From Diplonema japonicum (taxonomy: Eukaryota > Euglenozoa > Diplonemea > Diplonemida > Diplonemidae), in assembly GCA_964019335.1 (NCBI GenBank), contig OZ025724.1, positions 1-64,000 on the forward strand: 64,000 bases of DNA. The letters run 5' to 3'. This document shows, piece by piece, positions 41,277-50,646 of this stretch. Each line of letters starts with the position of its first letter. The first letter of the stretch is position 1. The translations under genes were made by a program, and so were the position numbers. Under the pieces are notes generated by a model, which worked only from the letters and a program-made list of their open reading frames with translations, made no database searches and was not told the origin of the DNA.

Positions 41277-41860
41277 TTCTTTTTTTTTTTTTTTTTTTTT
41301 CCCCCTTGGGTTTACAGGTTTCTTTGTTTGTTGGAGCAGGGGTGTAAAAAAAAAAAAAAAATAAGAGGGGTAAAAAAAAGGTGGGGGGGGGTAAGAAACA
41401 AAGTTTCAGGCAGATAATAAAGGCTTTCCCCTTTTCCCGATTTCTTTTTTTACCACCACCCCACGGGTCTCTTTGAGGCCCTTCAGGGTTTCCCCCTCCC
41501 CTACCCTTTTTTTCTTTCCTTTGAAAAGAAAATGCTCTTCAGTGCTTTGTCTTGAATCTTCCCTTTTTAAAATGGGCTTTTTTTTCTATTGTGCAGTGGA
41601 AATAGAAGAGAAAAAAACAAAAGAGAAAAAACAAAGATTTTTTTTTTCTTTTCCCTCTTTCTTTTTTTTTCTCATTTTATTCCGCAACACGACAAACACG
41701 TCACAAGAAAGGACAAGGGAGGGGGTGGGGGTGGGGAGGGCAGCATTCATTCCCCCCGGCTCTTTCTTTTTCCCCCTTAAAAAAAAAAAAAAAAAAAGCT
41801 TTTATTTTATATAAAAATTAAAAAAAAATCTTAAAAAAAAAAGAAAAAAGAAAAACAATT

Positions 41861-41897
<37 letters not shown>
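41277..41897. other. Spacer containing the 3' UTR of the selenoprotein gene
   Basis: No ORF of interest. On the minus strand this is the 3' flank of the selenoprotein-like gene, so a SECIS element is expected here. I inspected the ATGA/GTGA candidates near 41750, 41703 and 41675 and saw none with a matching NGAN partner at a plausible helix distance. Confidence 0.5.
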
Positions 41898-41902
<5 letters not shown>

Positions 41903-42476
41903 GCTCCTCATCATCGGCCCAAGGCAGTTTCCCAGTCCCGCACACTTCTTCACAAGTGAATCTTGAACGCTTATGGTGAACAGCAATCTCTATCTTGGCG
42001 ACAGGAGAGTTGGGCTTGCATTCACAAAACCCAATACCGCCCCCAGGAGGGATGGACTCAGAACAAGTTGTGTCCTCTCTAGGAAGGCGCTCTTTGGTGG
42101 TGGTATGGCGGCGGAAGGCAATGCAGTGGGGGGTTTCCTGATGGCCCTTTTCCACCCATGTAGGTTTGGGGGTGTCAAGTGTGACTCCATGCTCCGCAAA
42201 GATCCTGTGGTGGTCTTCCACACTATCTGTCTCCTTGATGTTTGTTGTTGAAACTGTTTGGCCGTACTTGTCCAGCCAGTGGACGATGGGCGCGCTGCCG
42301 CGTACCTGAATTACCTCAAGGGCAGCGTATTTCGGTGCTTCCTCGGCAATAAACTTCTTGCACTGAGGAAACCTCCCCATTCGTCACCCAGGGCACCTCT
42401 CCAGCCTCGCAGCCACAATCTCCTCCTCAGCGGCGGTCATCGCAATGATGACCGCTAAAACGGCAACCATTTTCAT
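41898..42476 (-). CDS. Sep15/SelM-family selenoprotein (in-frame TGA = Sec at residue 31)
   Basis: Reading ATG 42476 through TGA 42386-42384 to the stop at about 41900 gives 192 residues. A short signal peptide (MKMVAVLAVIIAMTAA) is followed by LERC-P-G-U-RMGRFPQ, a CxxU redox motif, then FIAEEAPKY, a VRGSAPIVHWLDKYG block and DSVED. GRFPQ after the Sec, then VRGSxPxxxxLDxxG and DSVE, parallel SELENOF (Sep15); the two-residue CxxU spacing is SelM-like. The frame is identical on both sides of the TGA. The Cys-rich UGGT-binding N-terminus of Sep15 is absent. A C-terminal Cys-rich extension (GFCEC, FTCEEVC) ends in DEEL, a possible ER-retrieval tail. Predicted ER thiol-disulfide oxidoreductase. 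Confidence 0.85.
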
Positions 42477-42489
42477 TTTTTTTTTTTTT

Positions 42490-43589
42490 TTTTTTTTTAT
42501 AGCCTGTAGTATAAAAGTTTTGCAGTGTTCTGAAAAAAAAAAAAAAAAAAAAAAAAAAAGGAAAGAAGAAAAAAAAAGGAAAGAAGAAAAAAAAAGAAGA
42601 AGAAAAAAAAGAAAAAAGAAAAAAGAGTCGGTTGATTGTGTTAGCCGGGTTGACCTATTGTAGGGATAAACGGACAAGCTGCCTTTACTCTTTTTTTTTT
42701 TTTTTTTTTTTTTTTTGCAATAACAATTCGTTATTCGTTCCAGGGAGAAAAAAAAAAGTGACAAAATGTGACTTGATTTTTTTAGCGGGGTGGGGTGGGG
42801 AGCTATGTTGGTAGAAAACGGGGAAAACGTTTTAGTTTCTATTGCCTTTTCCATATTTCTTTCAAAAAAAAAAAAAAAGAAAAAAAAAAAAAAAACCGCG
42901 TTTTCCTTTCGAAAAGAAAACGGCTCCAAAAAAAAGAGTCGGTTGATTGTTTGTGCACAGCCGGAAAAAAAAAAAGAAAACTTTATGTTTCCATATTTTT
43001 CAAAAAGAAAAGCTTGGAAGTTTTTTTACCAACACAGCCCTGGGGGGGGGGGGGGGGGGGGGTGTAGTTCATACAATTGTGAAGCGTTCGCTGTGAAGCC
43101 TTCAAAGATTCCCCTCCCTTGCCCGCCCCCTTGTGACTGCCTAGAAATTAAAATGTAAAGGGAGAAAGAGAAAGAAAAAAAAAAAAAGAAGAAGGCGCTG
43201 CTTTGAAAAAGGGAAAGGTCGAGGGGGCTTTTATTTTTTTTCGTTTCGGCTTTTTTCAAAATAATTTGTGCGGCCGAAAGAAAAGTTGGCCACGACTAAC
43301 CCTTCTGCTAAAAATGAGCCATAATTAACTTTTTTTTTTTTATGACGACATACTTTGTTGGTGATAAATTGCCTTGTTCCGTGTTCACGCAAAAGAAAGG
43401 GGAAAGTGGAAAAATGTGTGAAAACTCGTTTTTGATGCTTTTGCACACTCGCACTGTTGTGTCTCGCAAACAAAGTAATCAAGAAACAGTGAGCAACAAG
43501 CCAAACATCGAAAAAACAATAGTTAGAAGAAGAAGAAAAAAAATGTGTTCTTTTTTTGTTAAAGAGAAAGAAAGTAAAGAGGAAATCCC
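42490..43589. other. Gene-free repeat spacer
   Basis: Contains copies of the AGAGTCGGTTGATTG repeat (about 42624, 42936; also 44447 and 2806), long A/T runs and a 21-bp G run at 43042-43062. No gene found. Confidence 0.6.
43042..43062. repeat. Poly(G) tract, 21 bp
   Basis: Uninterrupted G run on the plus strand. Confidence 0.95.
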
Positions 43590-44053
43590 TGATCTGGGAC
43601 GTCCTGTCTTGTTCTTCTACCTGTCCCTATCTCCCTTCAGCGGCTTCGGCCTTTCCTTTTTGGGCTGAGCCCGCTCCCTCTGCCACTGCTGCCTCAGTTT
43701 CTGGCGCTCACCCGCTCCTTCTGCCACTGCTGCCTCAGTTTCTGGAGGTCCTTCTTCGTCTGTTCCGAGACGTGCAGCGGTCTTCTGTCCCAGCCCAAGA
43801 CCTTTCTCCCCCCTATGGTCCTCAGGCCGTGGTTCCGCCGTTGCTCCGCCGGTATGGCTCTGTGTCCCCTGACCTTCCTCCTTATCCGCGCGTCCTGCCA
43901 GCCTTCCTGCAGCCTCACCAGCAGGCCATGCAGCCGTCTCGCCTTTTTCCCTATTAGTGTCAGGTCTCCACGTTCACCCACCAGCGACTTCATTGTGCTG
44001 TTCTCAAAGTCCAGCGCAAGCTCTATTGTCGTGACCGTTGTTCTCCTCGGTTA
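43590..44053 (-). mobile_element. RT family 3 3'-terminal fragment
   Basis: The minus frame at 43993-43694 encodes KKARRLHGLLVRLQEGW, KVRGHRAIPAEQR and GWDRRPLHVSEQTKKDL, matching the C-terminal tail of the 55640-56600 copy. A 27-bp tandem duplication is visible near 43677-43741 (CTGCCTCAGTTTCTGG twice). A shorter stub of the same 3' end (AAATCCCTGATtTGGGACGT) lies at about 44586-44606. Strongly 5'-truncated. Confidence 0.8.
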
Positions 44054-44636
44054 AAGAGAAAGAAAGGAGAAAGAGAAGAAATTTTCTTTTGCCGAAGATG
44101 TTTTGAAAGGTCTGTTTGTGTCTAGGTGACAGTCGCACGCCGTTTGGTTTGCCTTCTTCTTGCCACTCCGACGAGCACCGTCGCCCTGATACAGACTTCC
44201 CTGAATGACTCGCTTAAGGGGAGGTGTCGTTACGCGCCTAGACCCGGCCAAAGGTCTTGCTGCCCCTTTTGAAAAGAAAGAGTGGTGGATTTCTTTTTTT
44301 TTCTTTTTTTTTTTAATTTTAAAAAAAATGGAAGTATAATATTAAAAAAAAAAAAGAAAAGCTGGACAAGAGCAGTTCGACTAACTTATCAGAACCCGCT
44401 TAACTCGCTTTTCTTTCTTTTTTTCTTTTTTTTTTCTCTTTAAAAAAGAGTCGGTTGATTGTTGCATTTGTGCACAGCCGGTTTTTTTTCCTTTTTTTTT
44501 TTTTTTTCCTTTTCATTTATTAAACTTTTTCATTAATTTCGAGCATTCGAATTAAAAAGGGAAAAAAAAAAAAAAAAATAAGAAGAAATCCCTGATTTGG
44601 GACGTTCATTTAAAAAAAAAAATTAAAAAAAAAAAT
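44054..44636. other. Gene-free spacer
   Basis: Holds the CTAGACCCGGCCAAAGGTCTTGCTGCCC repeat (about 44239, shared with 31829), an AGAGTCGGTTGATTG repeat and the RT family 3 stub. No gene found. Confidence 0.55.
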
Positions 44637-46428
44637 TTAACCATCTACCAACGGCCATTTTTGCCCACCAAGGGGTAAATTTTCAAAACTTCAAAAAAAA
44701 GCTATTCTAGCGCAACGCCGGGGCTATATGCCCCCGGAAATGCCTCCAGATGTCCCAATTCTAGAGAGAGGGTGCCACAGCAGGGCCCACCCTCACAACA
44801 TTGTCAAAAATATCGTTCCTGAAGTGCCCGAGAGGGGGTACAAAAAACAAGTCAAAAAGAATCGACTGTAAAATTCTATAAAAAGCTCTTTAAGGCCTTC
44901 TTGACGCGGTTCGTACGTGCCCCAGGGCTGGGGGACTTCTTACTCCGAGAGGGGTTTCTGGGGGGTATCCCCGCAAGGTGGTAGTCTTTGAAGCACGGAG
45001 TCACGCAAAGTTGTACCAAGCAGGTTGAACACTGGAACTGGGGTCTTTTCGACTTGCCATGCTTACACCGCACGTTGCACTACTTTTTCGGGGAAATGGT
45101 CCCAGAAGGTACTATCGCGGCGCATTGGGGTCTCAGGGCACTCGTTCTGTGTTTCGGGGCATGGTATTGGGGCAGCCTGCTCTGTAGTTGACTTTATCTG
45201 TTGTTTAGACAGCCTCCTTAGTAGCCCTTCGATGACTGCCTCTTTGAAAGGCGTGAATCCACTGTCGTTCGTACTCAGGGTGTTGGGGGGCAATGCTTCT
45301 TTCCAAACAAGCCAAGCATTTGCCAGAGATTTATCTAACAAGTACGAAAATACTTTCAGGGGCCACTTCGAAGTCATAAGGGTGCGTTTATGGCGTTTTG
45401 TCACAGCGTCACCCAGCGTCGGTTCCGCCCATTGCGGTGTTGTAAATATGCACTTGGTGGGGGAGCGGGATGTCCTTTCCGGCTTTCATTCTCTTTTGGC
45501 CGACACGTCAAATTTGACTTCACCAGAACATCCAACGTCGACAGAAAGCGCACAGGCTTGATGTCATGCCACGTTGTGCAAAGGATGCTCACGTGCTGGT
45601 GGAACTGGGTGTCCCCACAGGATGCGTGTCCTTGGGCTTGCGGCCTCGCTTCTTTGGGGCATCCATGATCTCCGGGAGGCCTTCGCGATAGGTAGAAGTC
45701 AGCACGCTTGTTTGTTTCGCTGTGGAAACACAGATTTCCCAGAATAGTCAAAAAGCGGTCTCTTGACATGACGGTGGCGTACCCAGGGGTGTGGTTGAGA
45801 GACGTGGAGCCAGTGCGCCAGTAGTCAAAATAATCTGGCTTGATATCCAAGTCCATCGACAAAAGGGCACCTAGGAAGGTACGCAAAGAAGCAGCATTGA
45901 GATCCAGGGAAACACCTTTTTTAGCCGCATTTGCCACATTGTTCGAAATTATGACCCAAATAACGTTTGGGGCGAGCATTTGGGAGAATATATGGAATGG
46001 CGTTGAGCCTCTGATGTCAAAACAGGGTCCACAAGGATTCCGATCTTCACGAAACCGGATGCCTTCCAACCGCTCCGGCTTTGCCGTCCAATCACCCTGC
46101 TGTGACTCGGTATCGGTCGAATTCGAATCAGAATCACTGTCCGTACCAAAATTGCATAATAGGGATGAGCCATCAGTGCTACCATCACTCATAATGTCCT
46201 CTTCCGGCCTCTTTCTGGGCACCCTTTTTTGAAGTGATTTTTAAGGGTAAATTTGGGCTGGCGTTTTTTTTCTTTTTTCTTTTTCTTGTTAAGTTAGGGC
46301 AGCATTTAGTTTATATTTTTCATATTTTCCGCGCAGGACCCCGGATGCGAGAAGTGGCCGGGCTGTATTGCATTGAAAGCCCTTTGCGCAAATCGTCACT
46401 ATAAAGACGCTCGTTGGTAGATGGTTAA
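44637..46428 (-). mobile_element. piggyBac transposon with TTAA duplications, internally deleted
   Basis: TTAA at 44637-44640 and 46425-46428 flank perfect 13-bp inverted repeats: CCATCTACCAACG (44641-44653) and its complement (46412-46424). The enclosed 1784 bp encode a decayed transposase on the minus strand. Both ends and target duplications are intact, so insertion was by transposition and is fairly recent. It is inserted right beside an RT family 3 stub. Confidence 0.93.
44879..46222 (-). pseudogene. piggyBac transposase, frameshifted and missing catalytic core
   Basis: The first frame (46222-45401) gives the acidic N-terminus and the DDE_Tnp_1_7-type N-terminal region (GSTPFHIFSQMLAP, FLGALLSMDLDIKPDYFDYW, VMSRDRFLTILGNLCFH). 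It then jumps to TWHDIKPVRFLST, which in family members lies well downstream, so a segment with the first catalytic Asp residues is deleted. A second frame (45404-45063) has KWPLKVFSYLLDKSLANAWLV and a third (45073-44876) the C-terminal Cys-rich finger (CKHGKSK, CSTCLVQLC). Not functional; it could be moved only in trans. Confidence 0.88.
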
Positions 46429-46637
46429 AAAAATAAAAATATAAAAAGTAAGCCGCTCCTATGTCGATTTGCGAGCTTTAATTTTTCGTTCGCATACGTG
46501 AGTGGGTGTGTGTGGGAGGGGGGAATTATCTTATGTTAAAACTGCTTTTCATAAAAGGGCTTAAACATTGAATTTTTCAAAATCTTTCATGCTATTCAGG
46601 CCGCATATGGTCCTATTTTTCACTATTTTCTGAGTCG

Positions 46638-47924
46638 TCAGGAAATGACACAACATTCAGCATTTCTACAGGTTACCTGCTTCACAGGGGGACCCTGGTG
46701 CCGTGTCGGTTTTGCTGATTGGGGTTGTTGAAGCCTGAGGAATTCCACAACATCTTTTCCATTTTCCATTGCGGTCCCCGAAAGAAAACCGCTCCCCACG
46801 ATGGTGACACGGCGAAGGGGGCTCAGATCAACAGTCTTCAGGGACTCGCACCTCTTGAGAAAACTGTCCTTAATTGACGTCACGTTTCGCAAAGGACCCA
46901 GATCCACAGAGGTCAACGATTCACAGCCAGTGAGAAAATTGTCACCGACCTTCGTTATGTTCCGAAGGGGACTCAGATCCACCATCGTCAGCGCTTTGCA
47001 GTTCTGTAGAAAATAATCCAGCTGGGGGTGAAGCGCAAATGTGCCACGCAGGGGGCTCAGATCAACAGATCTTAAAGCCTCACAACGGGCCATGAATAAG
47101 CAGTGGTTCATACTGGTCACATTCTTCAAGGGGCTCAGATCCACAGAAGTCAATGAGGCGCAGCCACAGAGAAAACAGCTGCCGACGGTGGTGACATTGC
47201 CAAAGGGGCTTAGATCAACAGTCTTCAGAGACTTGCAGTTCCATAGAAACCAGTCCCCAACTGACTGAACATTCTGCAAGGGACTCAAATCCACAGATGT
47301 CAATGATTCACAGCCTTTGAGGAACTTATGCTTCACCACTGTGAGGCTCCGGAGGGAACTGAGTTGAACAGTAGTTAGGGATTTGCACTCGAAGAGAAAA
47401 GAGTGCCCAACAGACTGAACACCCTGCAAGGCCGACAGGTCCAAGGTGACGAGTGAGGAGCCAGACAAAAAGGAGTCCCCAATAGAGGTCGCACCGTCGC
47501 TCAGGGTCCACACCTTGAGGTGACGAAGCTTTGAGGGAAGCTTGCTTGTGAGTCCATCATCAAGACAGTCCAGACCAGTGACATCCACCGAAAGAAGAAA
47601 CTCGGGATTCTCCTCAAGAATCCCTTTGATCTCCTCTCCTCGCCTCGGGAGGTCCACATGACTGACATCAAGTGTTTTGCAGAAAGCGCACAAGAGAAGC
47701 TCGCTCCCCTGCTCCATCCCCAGCTGCTGTATCTCCTGTTCCCCACTGCCAGATGTCTCATTATCCAAGACCACCCCTTCGAAGCGCAAGAGGAACGCTC
47801 CCACCTCCACTGCAGAAGCCTCAGCCGCCTTCCTGTACAGGTCCTTCACCCTGTCAAGCCCAGACAGCTCCACCTCGTGCACCACATCCTCGTCGACAGT
47901 CCTGATCAACACTGCGAGGCTCAT
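46638..47924 (-). CDS. Ubiquitin-like/LRR/CaaX protein, copy 3 (intact)
   Basis: 428 residues from the ATG at 47924 (MSLAVLIRTVDED). Residues about 1-75 are ubiquitin-like (one beta-hairpin, then FEGVVLDNETSG, then QLGMEQGSELLL, echoing the ubiquitin 'L..y.I' end). About 76-375 contain twelve or so LRRs of the LTSVDLSPLxNVTxVGxxFL type. The C-terminus has Pro/Thr linker residues and ends AECCVIS, a CaaX box (CVIS) preceded by Cys. Predicted to be farnesylated and palmitoylated, so a membrane-tethered cytosolic scaffold with a ubiquitin-like head. Intact, unlike copies 1 and 2. Confidence 0.85.
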   Translation of the reverse strand: MSLAVLIRTVDEDVVHEVELSGLDRVKDLYRKAAEASAVEVGAFLLRFEGVVLDNETSGSGEQEIQQLGMEQGSELLLCAFCKTLDVSHVDLPRRGEEIKGILEENPEFLLSVDVTGLDCLDDGLTSKLPSKLRHLKVWTLSDGATSIGDSFLSGSSLVTLDLSALQGVQSVGHSFLFECKSLTTVQLSSLRSLTVVKHKFLKGCESLTSVDLSPLQNVQSVGDWFLWNCKSLKTVDLSPFGNVTTVGSCFLCGCASLTSVDLSPLKNVTSMNHCLFMARCEALRSVDLSPLRGTFALHPQLDYFLQNCKALTMVDLSPLRNITKVGDNFLTGCESLTSVDLGPLRNVTSIKDSFLKRCESLKTVDLSPLRRVTIVGSGFLSGTAMENGKDVVEFLRLQQPQSAKPTRHQGPPVKQVTCRNAECCVIS

Positions 47925-47962
47925 GGTTTCTTTCCCTCCCCCGCCCAGATGAGACTGTTTTG

Positions 47963-48012
47963 CTTGCAGGTACGCATGCAGAAAAAAAAATATAAAATAG
48001 AGAAAAAAAAAG
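47963..48012 (-). promoter_or_regulatory. Predicted polypyrimidine tract and trans-splice acceptor for the 46638 gene
   Basis: On the sense strand a T/C-rich tract (48012-47981) is followed by CTGCATGCGTACCTGCAAG, with the AG at 47964-47963, 39 nt before the ATG at 47924. The leader is G/A-rich. Pattern-based prediction. Confidence 0.5.
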
Positions 48013-48257
48013 TTTTTTTTTTTACGGCACTCAAAAGAAACAGACAAAATGGAAGAGACGGGGAGCCATGGGCTTCAGGAGGAGTACATACACGCAACAT
48101 GACGATACTAGCAGTTCGAAGGAAAAGAAATAATGTTTAGCTCCTCCCCCCCCCTTCCTTCCCCGGAACAAAAAAGAAAAAGCGTCTTCTCACGTAATAC
48201 TGTGAAAAATAAAAAAAAGAAAAGGAAAAACGTTTTTACTACTTTCCCCTCCTTGTA

Positions 48258-49847
48258 TCAGTAGCCACCCTGGTCACCGAATTTTGCAAGGATCTCCGAA
48301 TTGTGCGGGTTCTCAGAAGGGATGAATCCTGGCTGCGTGGAATTTATCTGCAAAAGCTGCTTCCATATCTGCTGCGCGAAGAGGGAGTTGGCGATCTGAT
48401 TCGGGTGAAACCCATCAACGGGCTCAATAAGCTCCCACGTCTGACCCCCCTGCGCGTTCCATTCCGCGACGGCCGCCTTCAAAGGGTAATCCATATAAGC
48501 AACCCGAATGTTCGAAAGGTTAAGCTTCGGTACCTCCTCACGCCAAGCGGTGTTGAGCTGCGTAGCCCGCTCTGTTGTAACATTACGAAGAGTGGCATTG
48601 GTGTTCATCCACCCAGTGCAGGGTGAGATCTGAAGGCAGTTTAAATACGTATAAAGGTCTTTATACTTCACCACGTGATCGACATGTGAGATAGGATGCA
48701 CACGATCGGCCATATTGTCATAGAGAATTCTTCCATCGACCAGTCCGGTGGTGTACACACTGCTCCCAACAGGCAGCACTTGGTCAAGGTACTCAACCGT
48801 GGCTGCCATGTACTTTGCAAAATCGGCAGGTTTTGTCATGTGGGCAACTGTGTCCGGGTGGCCGTTGCACACGTCATTTCCTATCAAGGAGAGCGTAACA
48901 AGAGCAGGCGAATCCATACCCCGAACCCTGGACATCGATTTCACAATATCGTTCATCGCATGCGCCCTGGCGCCATTCACACCAATATTCTGGTAATCCC
49001 TGTGGTTGCACCTATTAAGCCCGAACATTCTAAGGTACAGGGAATCAACAGGCCCTGTTATAGTTCCATTCCACGTTGCGTTGAGGTGCCCTGTGCCCCA
49101 TGAAAAGTGCGGCCAGTCAAGTTCATTTTCAACGGCAAACCTGGTGTGATTGAAGTTTAGGACGTCGGGTTCAAACCACCCTGCTGGGATGTGGAAGTGA
49201 GCCGTCGCGGAGTCGCCGAGGGAAATCACGCCCATTTTGTTGGTGTTCTTGCATAAGCGGTCTTCTTCACCGTTGGTGATTCCGTTGCAGTTGGAATCGA
49301 TGAAGAATTCACCATCAGAATCGCGGCCTGGGTGGATGTTCTTGTCGATGTCGCTGCAGTCCTTTCCTTTCCAAGAGGAGCCTCTGAAAGTTTGTATGGT
49401 GCTGAAGCCATCGCCGTCGATATCTTCTATAGCACGGTGGTTATTCGCAAAGTTGTTGATAAGGTTGCAAATAGGTTCAAACACCGTTGAGTTGCACAGT
49501 TCAGGCTCTGCATTCACAACAGGGAAGTCCCTCGTCACAGGGGGTTTCGGGGGTGATGGGTACAAATGGCAGAACTCCCCGGTTTCCATGTTGCAGAATT
49601 TCAAGTCCAGACACGCTGTGTCCGGTGTTGCTCCTTCTTTTCTCAGGGCGTCTTTCAGGGCGATGAGGAAGTCTCTGCATAGGTCCCCTTCCGGGCCTTT
49701 TTTGCACAGTTTCTCGAGGTCCTCTTCTTTTCTCTGCAGCTGGATCGCTGCGATGCACGTGCACGCTACGCAATCGCTTCCCCCGTTTACACCATTGCCC
49801 ATGGTTACCCCGACGGTGAGGAGCAGCAGAATGAATGCTTGCTTCAT
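48258..49847 (-). CDS. Acyloxyacyl hydrolase (AOAH)-like secreted lipase
   Basis: 529 residues. Signal peptide about 1-17, and a saposin B-type domain at about 24-95 with six Cys (CVACTCI, KLCKKG, LCRDFL, ACLDLKFCN, EFCHLY). EF-hand-like Ca sites follow (DIDGDGFST at 142-150, then DSDGEFFIDSNCNG). The GDSL-type hydrolase has SLGDSATAHFHIP with Ser213 nucleophile, GVNGARAH, IGNDVC and EPVDGFHPNQIANSLF with Asp478/His481. The order saposin, Ca loops, GDSxxxH matches animal and amoebozoan AOAH, which removes secondary acyl chains from lipid A. Fits a bacterivorous lifestyle. Secreted or phagosomal. Confidence 0.92.
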   Translation of the reverse strand: MKQAFILLLLTVGVTMGNGVNGGSDCVACTCIAAIQLQRKEEDLEKLCKKGPEGDLCRDFLIALKDALRKEGATPDTACLDLKFCNMETGEFCHLYPSPPKPPVTRDFPVVNAEPELCNSTVFEPICNLINNFANNHRAIEDIDGDGFSTIQTFRGSSWKGKDCSDIDKNIHPGRDSDGEFFIDSNCNGITNGEEDRLCKNTNKMGVISLGDSATAHFHIPAGWFEPDVLNFNHTRFAVENELDWPHFSWGTGHLNATWNGTITGPVDSLYLRMFGLNRCNHRDYQNIGVNGARAHAMNDIVKSMSRVRGMDSPALVTLSLIGNDVCNGHPDTVAHMTKPADFAKYMAATVEYLDQVLPVGSSVYTTGLVDGRILYDNMADRVHPISHVDHVVKYKDLYTYLNCLQISPCTGWMNTNATLRNVTTERATQLNTAWREEVPKLNLSNIRVAYMDYPLKAAVAEWNAQGGQTWELIEPVDGFHPNQIANSLFAQQIWKQLLQINSTQPGFIPSENPHNSEILAKFGDQGGY

Positions 49848-50019
49848 TTTTTTTTTTTTTTTTATTCCCCCCGCCTTTTTTTTTTTTTTTCAAAATTGTC
49901 ACAAAAAAAAATAAAAAGCGTTAAAAAAGAAAAGTTGGTTTGGTTTTGTCTTTTCTTTCCCCTCTGTTTTTGCGGAAGCAAATAAACAAAAAGAAAAAAA
50001 GAAAAAGAAAAACATAAGA
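49848..50019. other. Short A/T-rich spacer
   Basis: Homopolymer-rich leader region of the AOAH gene followed by the T-rich target flank of an RT family 1 fragment. No gene. Confidence 0.6.
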
Positions 50020-50513
50020 AACTCAAAGTGCAGGACAAACCCCCTCATGGAGGGCCGCCCTTGGGTGGGTTGGGGGGGGCTATCTATTTATACTCCCCTT
50101 CTGGAGCATTGCTTTCGTTCCAATCGAGGCCTTGAGCGTCTTGCGGAGTCGTGTGATGCGGTCCCGCTTGTAGTCGGCTTTCAGTTCCATCAGCTTGTCG
50201 TGCGTGGAGTGGGTGGCGAAGATGGGCCTCCTGACGAAACCTCAGAGCTGGTGTCCTTCACCCATCGTAGCTGTGACAACCACTGCTGCAGCGGGTTCAG
50301 GTATTCCGAGACGATATCACCTTCGAGCTCCCCTGCCGTCGGCACGAGGCATCTCCTTCCCTCCACATTGCGTACCCACGGCAGCGGCTGTGTGCTGGAG
50401 TTGTCTATTTCCATGAGCTCCACTCGTCTCGTTTCCCGACCGGCAGAATCGCGTGCAGCTCCACCATTCTGTCAAGTGCTTGTGCACAGGCGCACTCGTA
50501 CAGCTGATGGCGC
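50020..50513 (-). mobile_element. RT family 1 3'-terminal fragment
   Basis: About 490 bp nearly identical to 21911-22700 with internal deletions: the same 3' UTR and ORF2 tail, then a jump across the basic-tail segment, then VEGRRCLVPTAGELEG and WLSQLRWVKDTSSEV. 5'-truncated and rearranged; minus orientation like all other RT copies here. Confidence 0.9.
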
Positions 50514-50646
50514 GAGAAAAAAAAAATATAATAAAAGAAAAATTATCATTCTTTTTTTTTAAAAACCCCCCTCCCCTTATCTATAAACATTATTAATGAA
50601 TGTTGGTTTTCCTATTTCTTATTTACATCACCCCACCCCCCGTCGG

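Noticed and set aside
41650-41760. SECIS candidates near ATGA/GTGA sites
   Set aside because: No partner NGAN at the right helix length or apical AA; I could not support one by eye.
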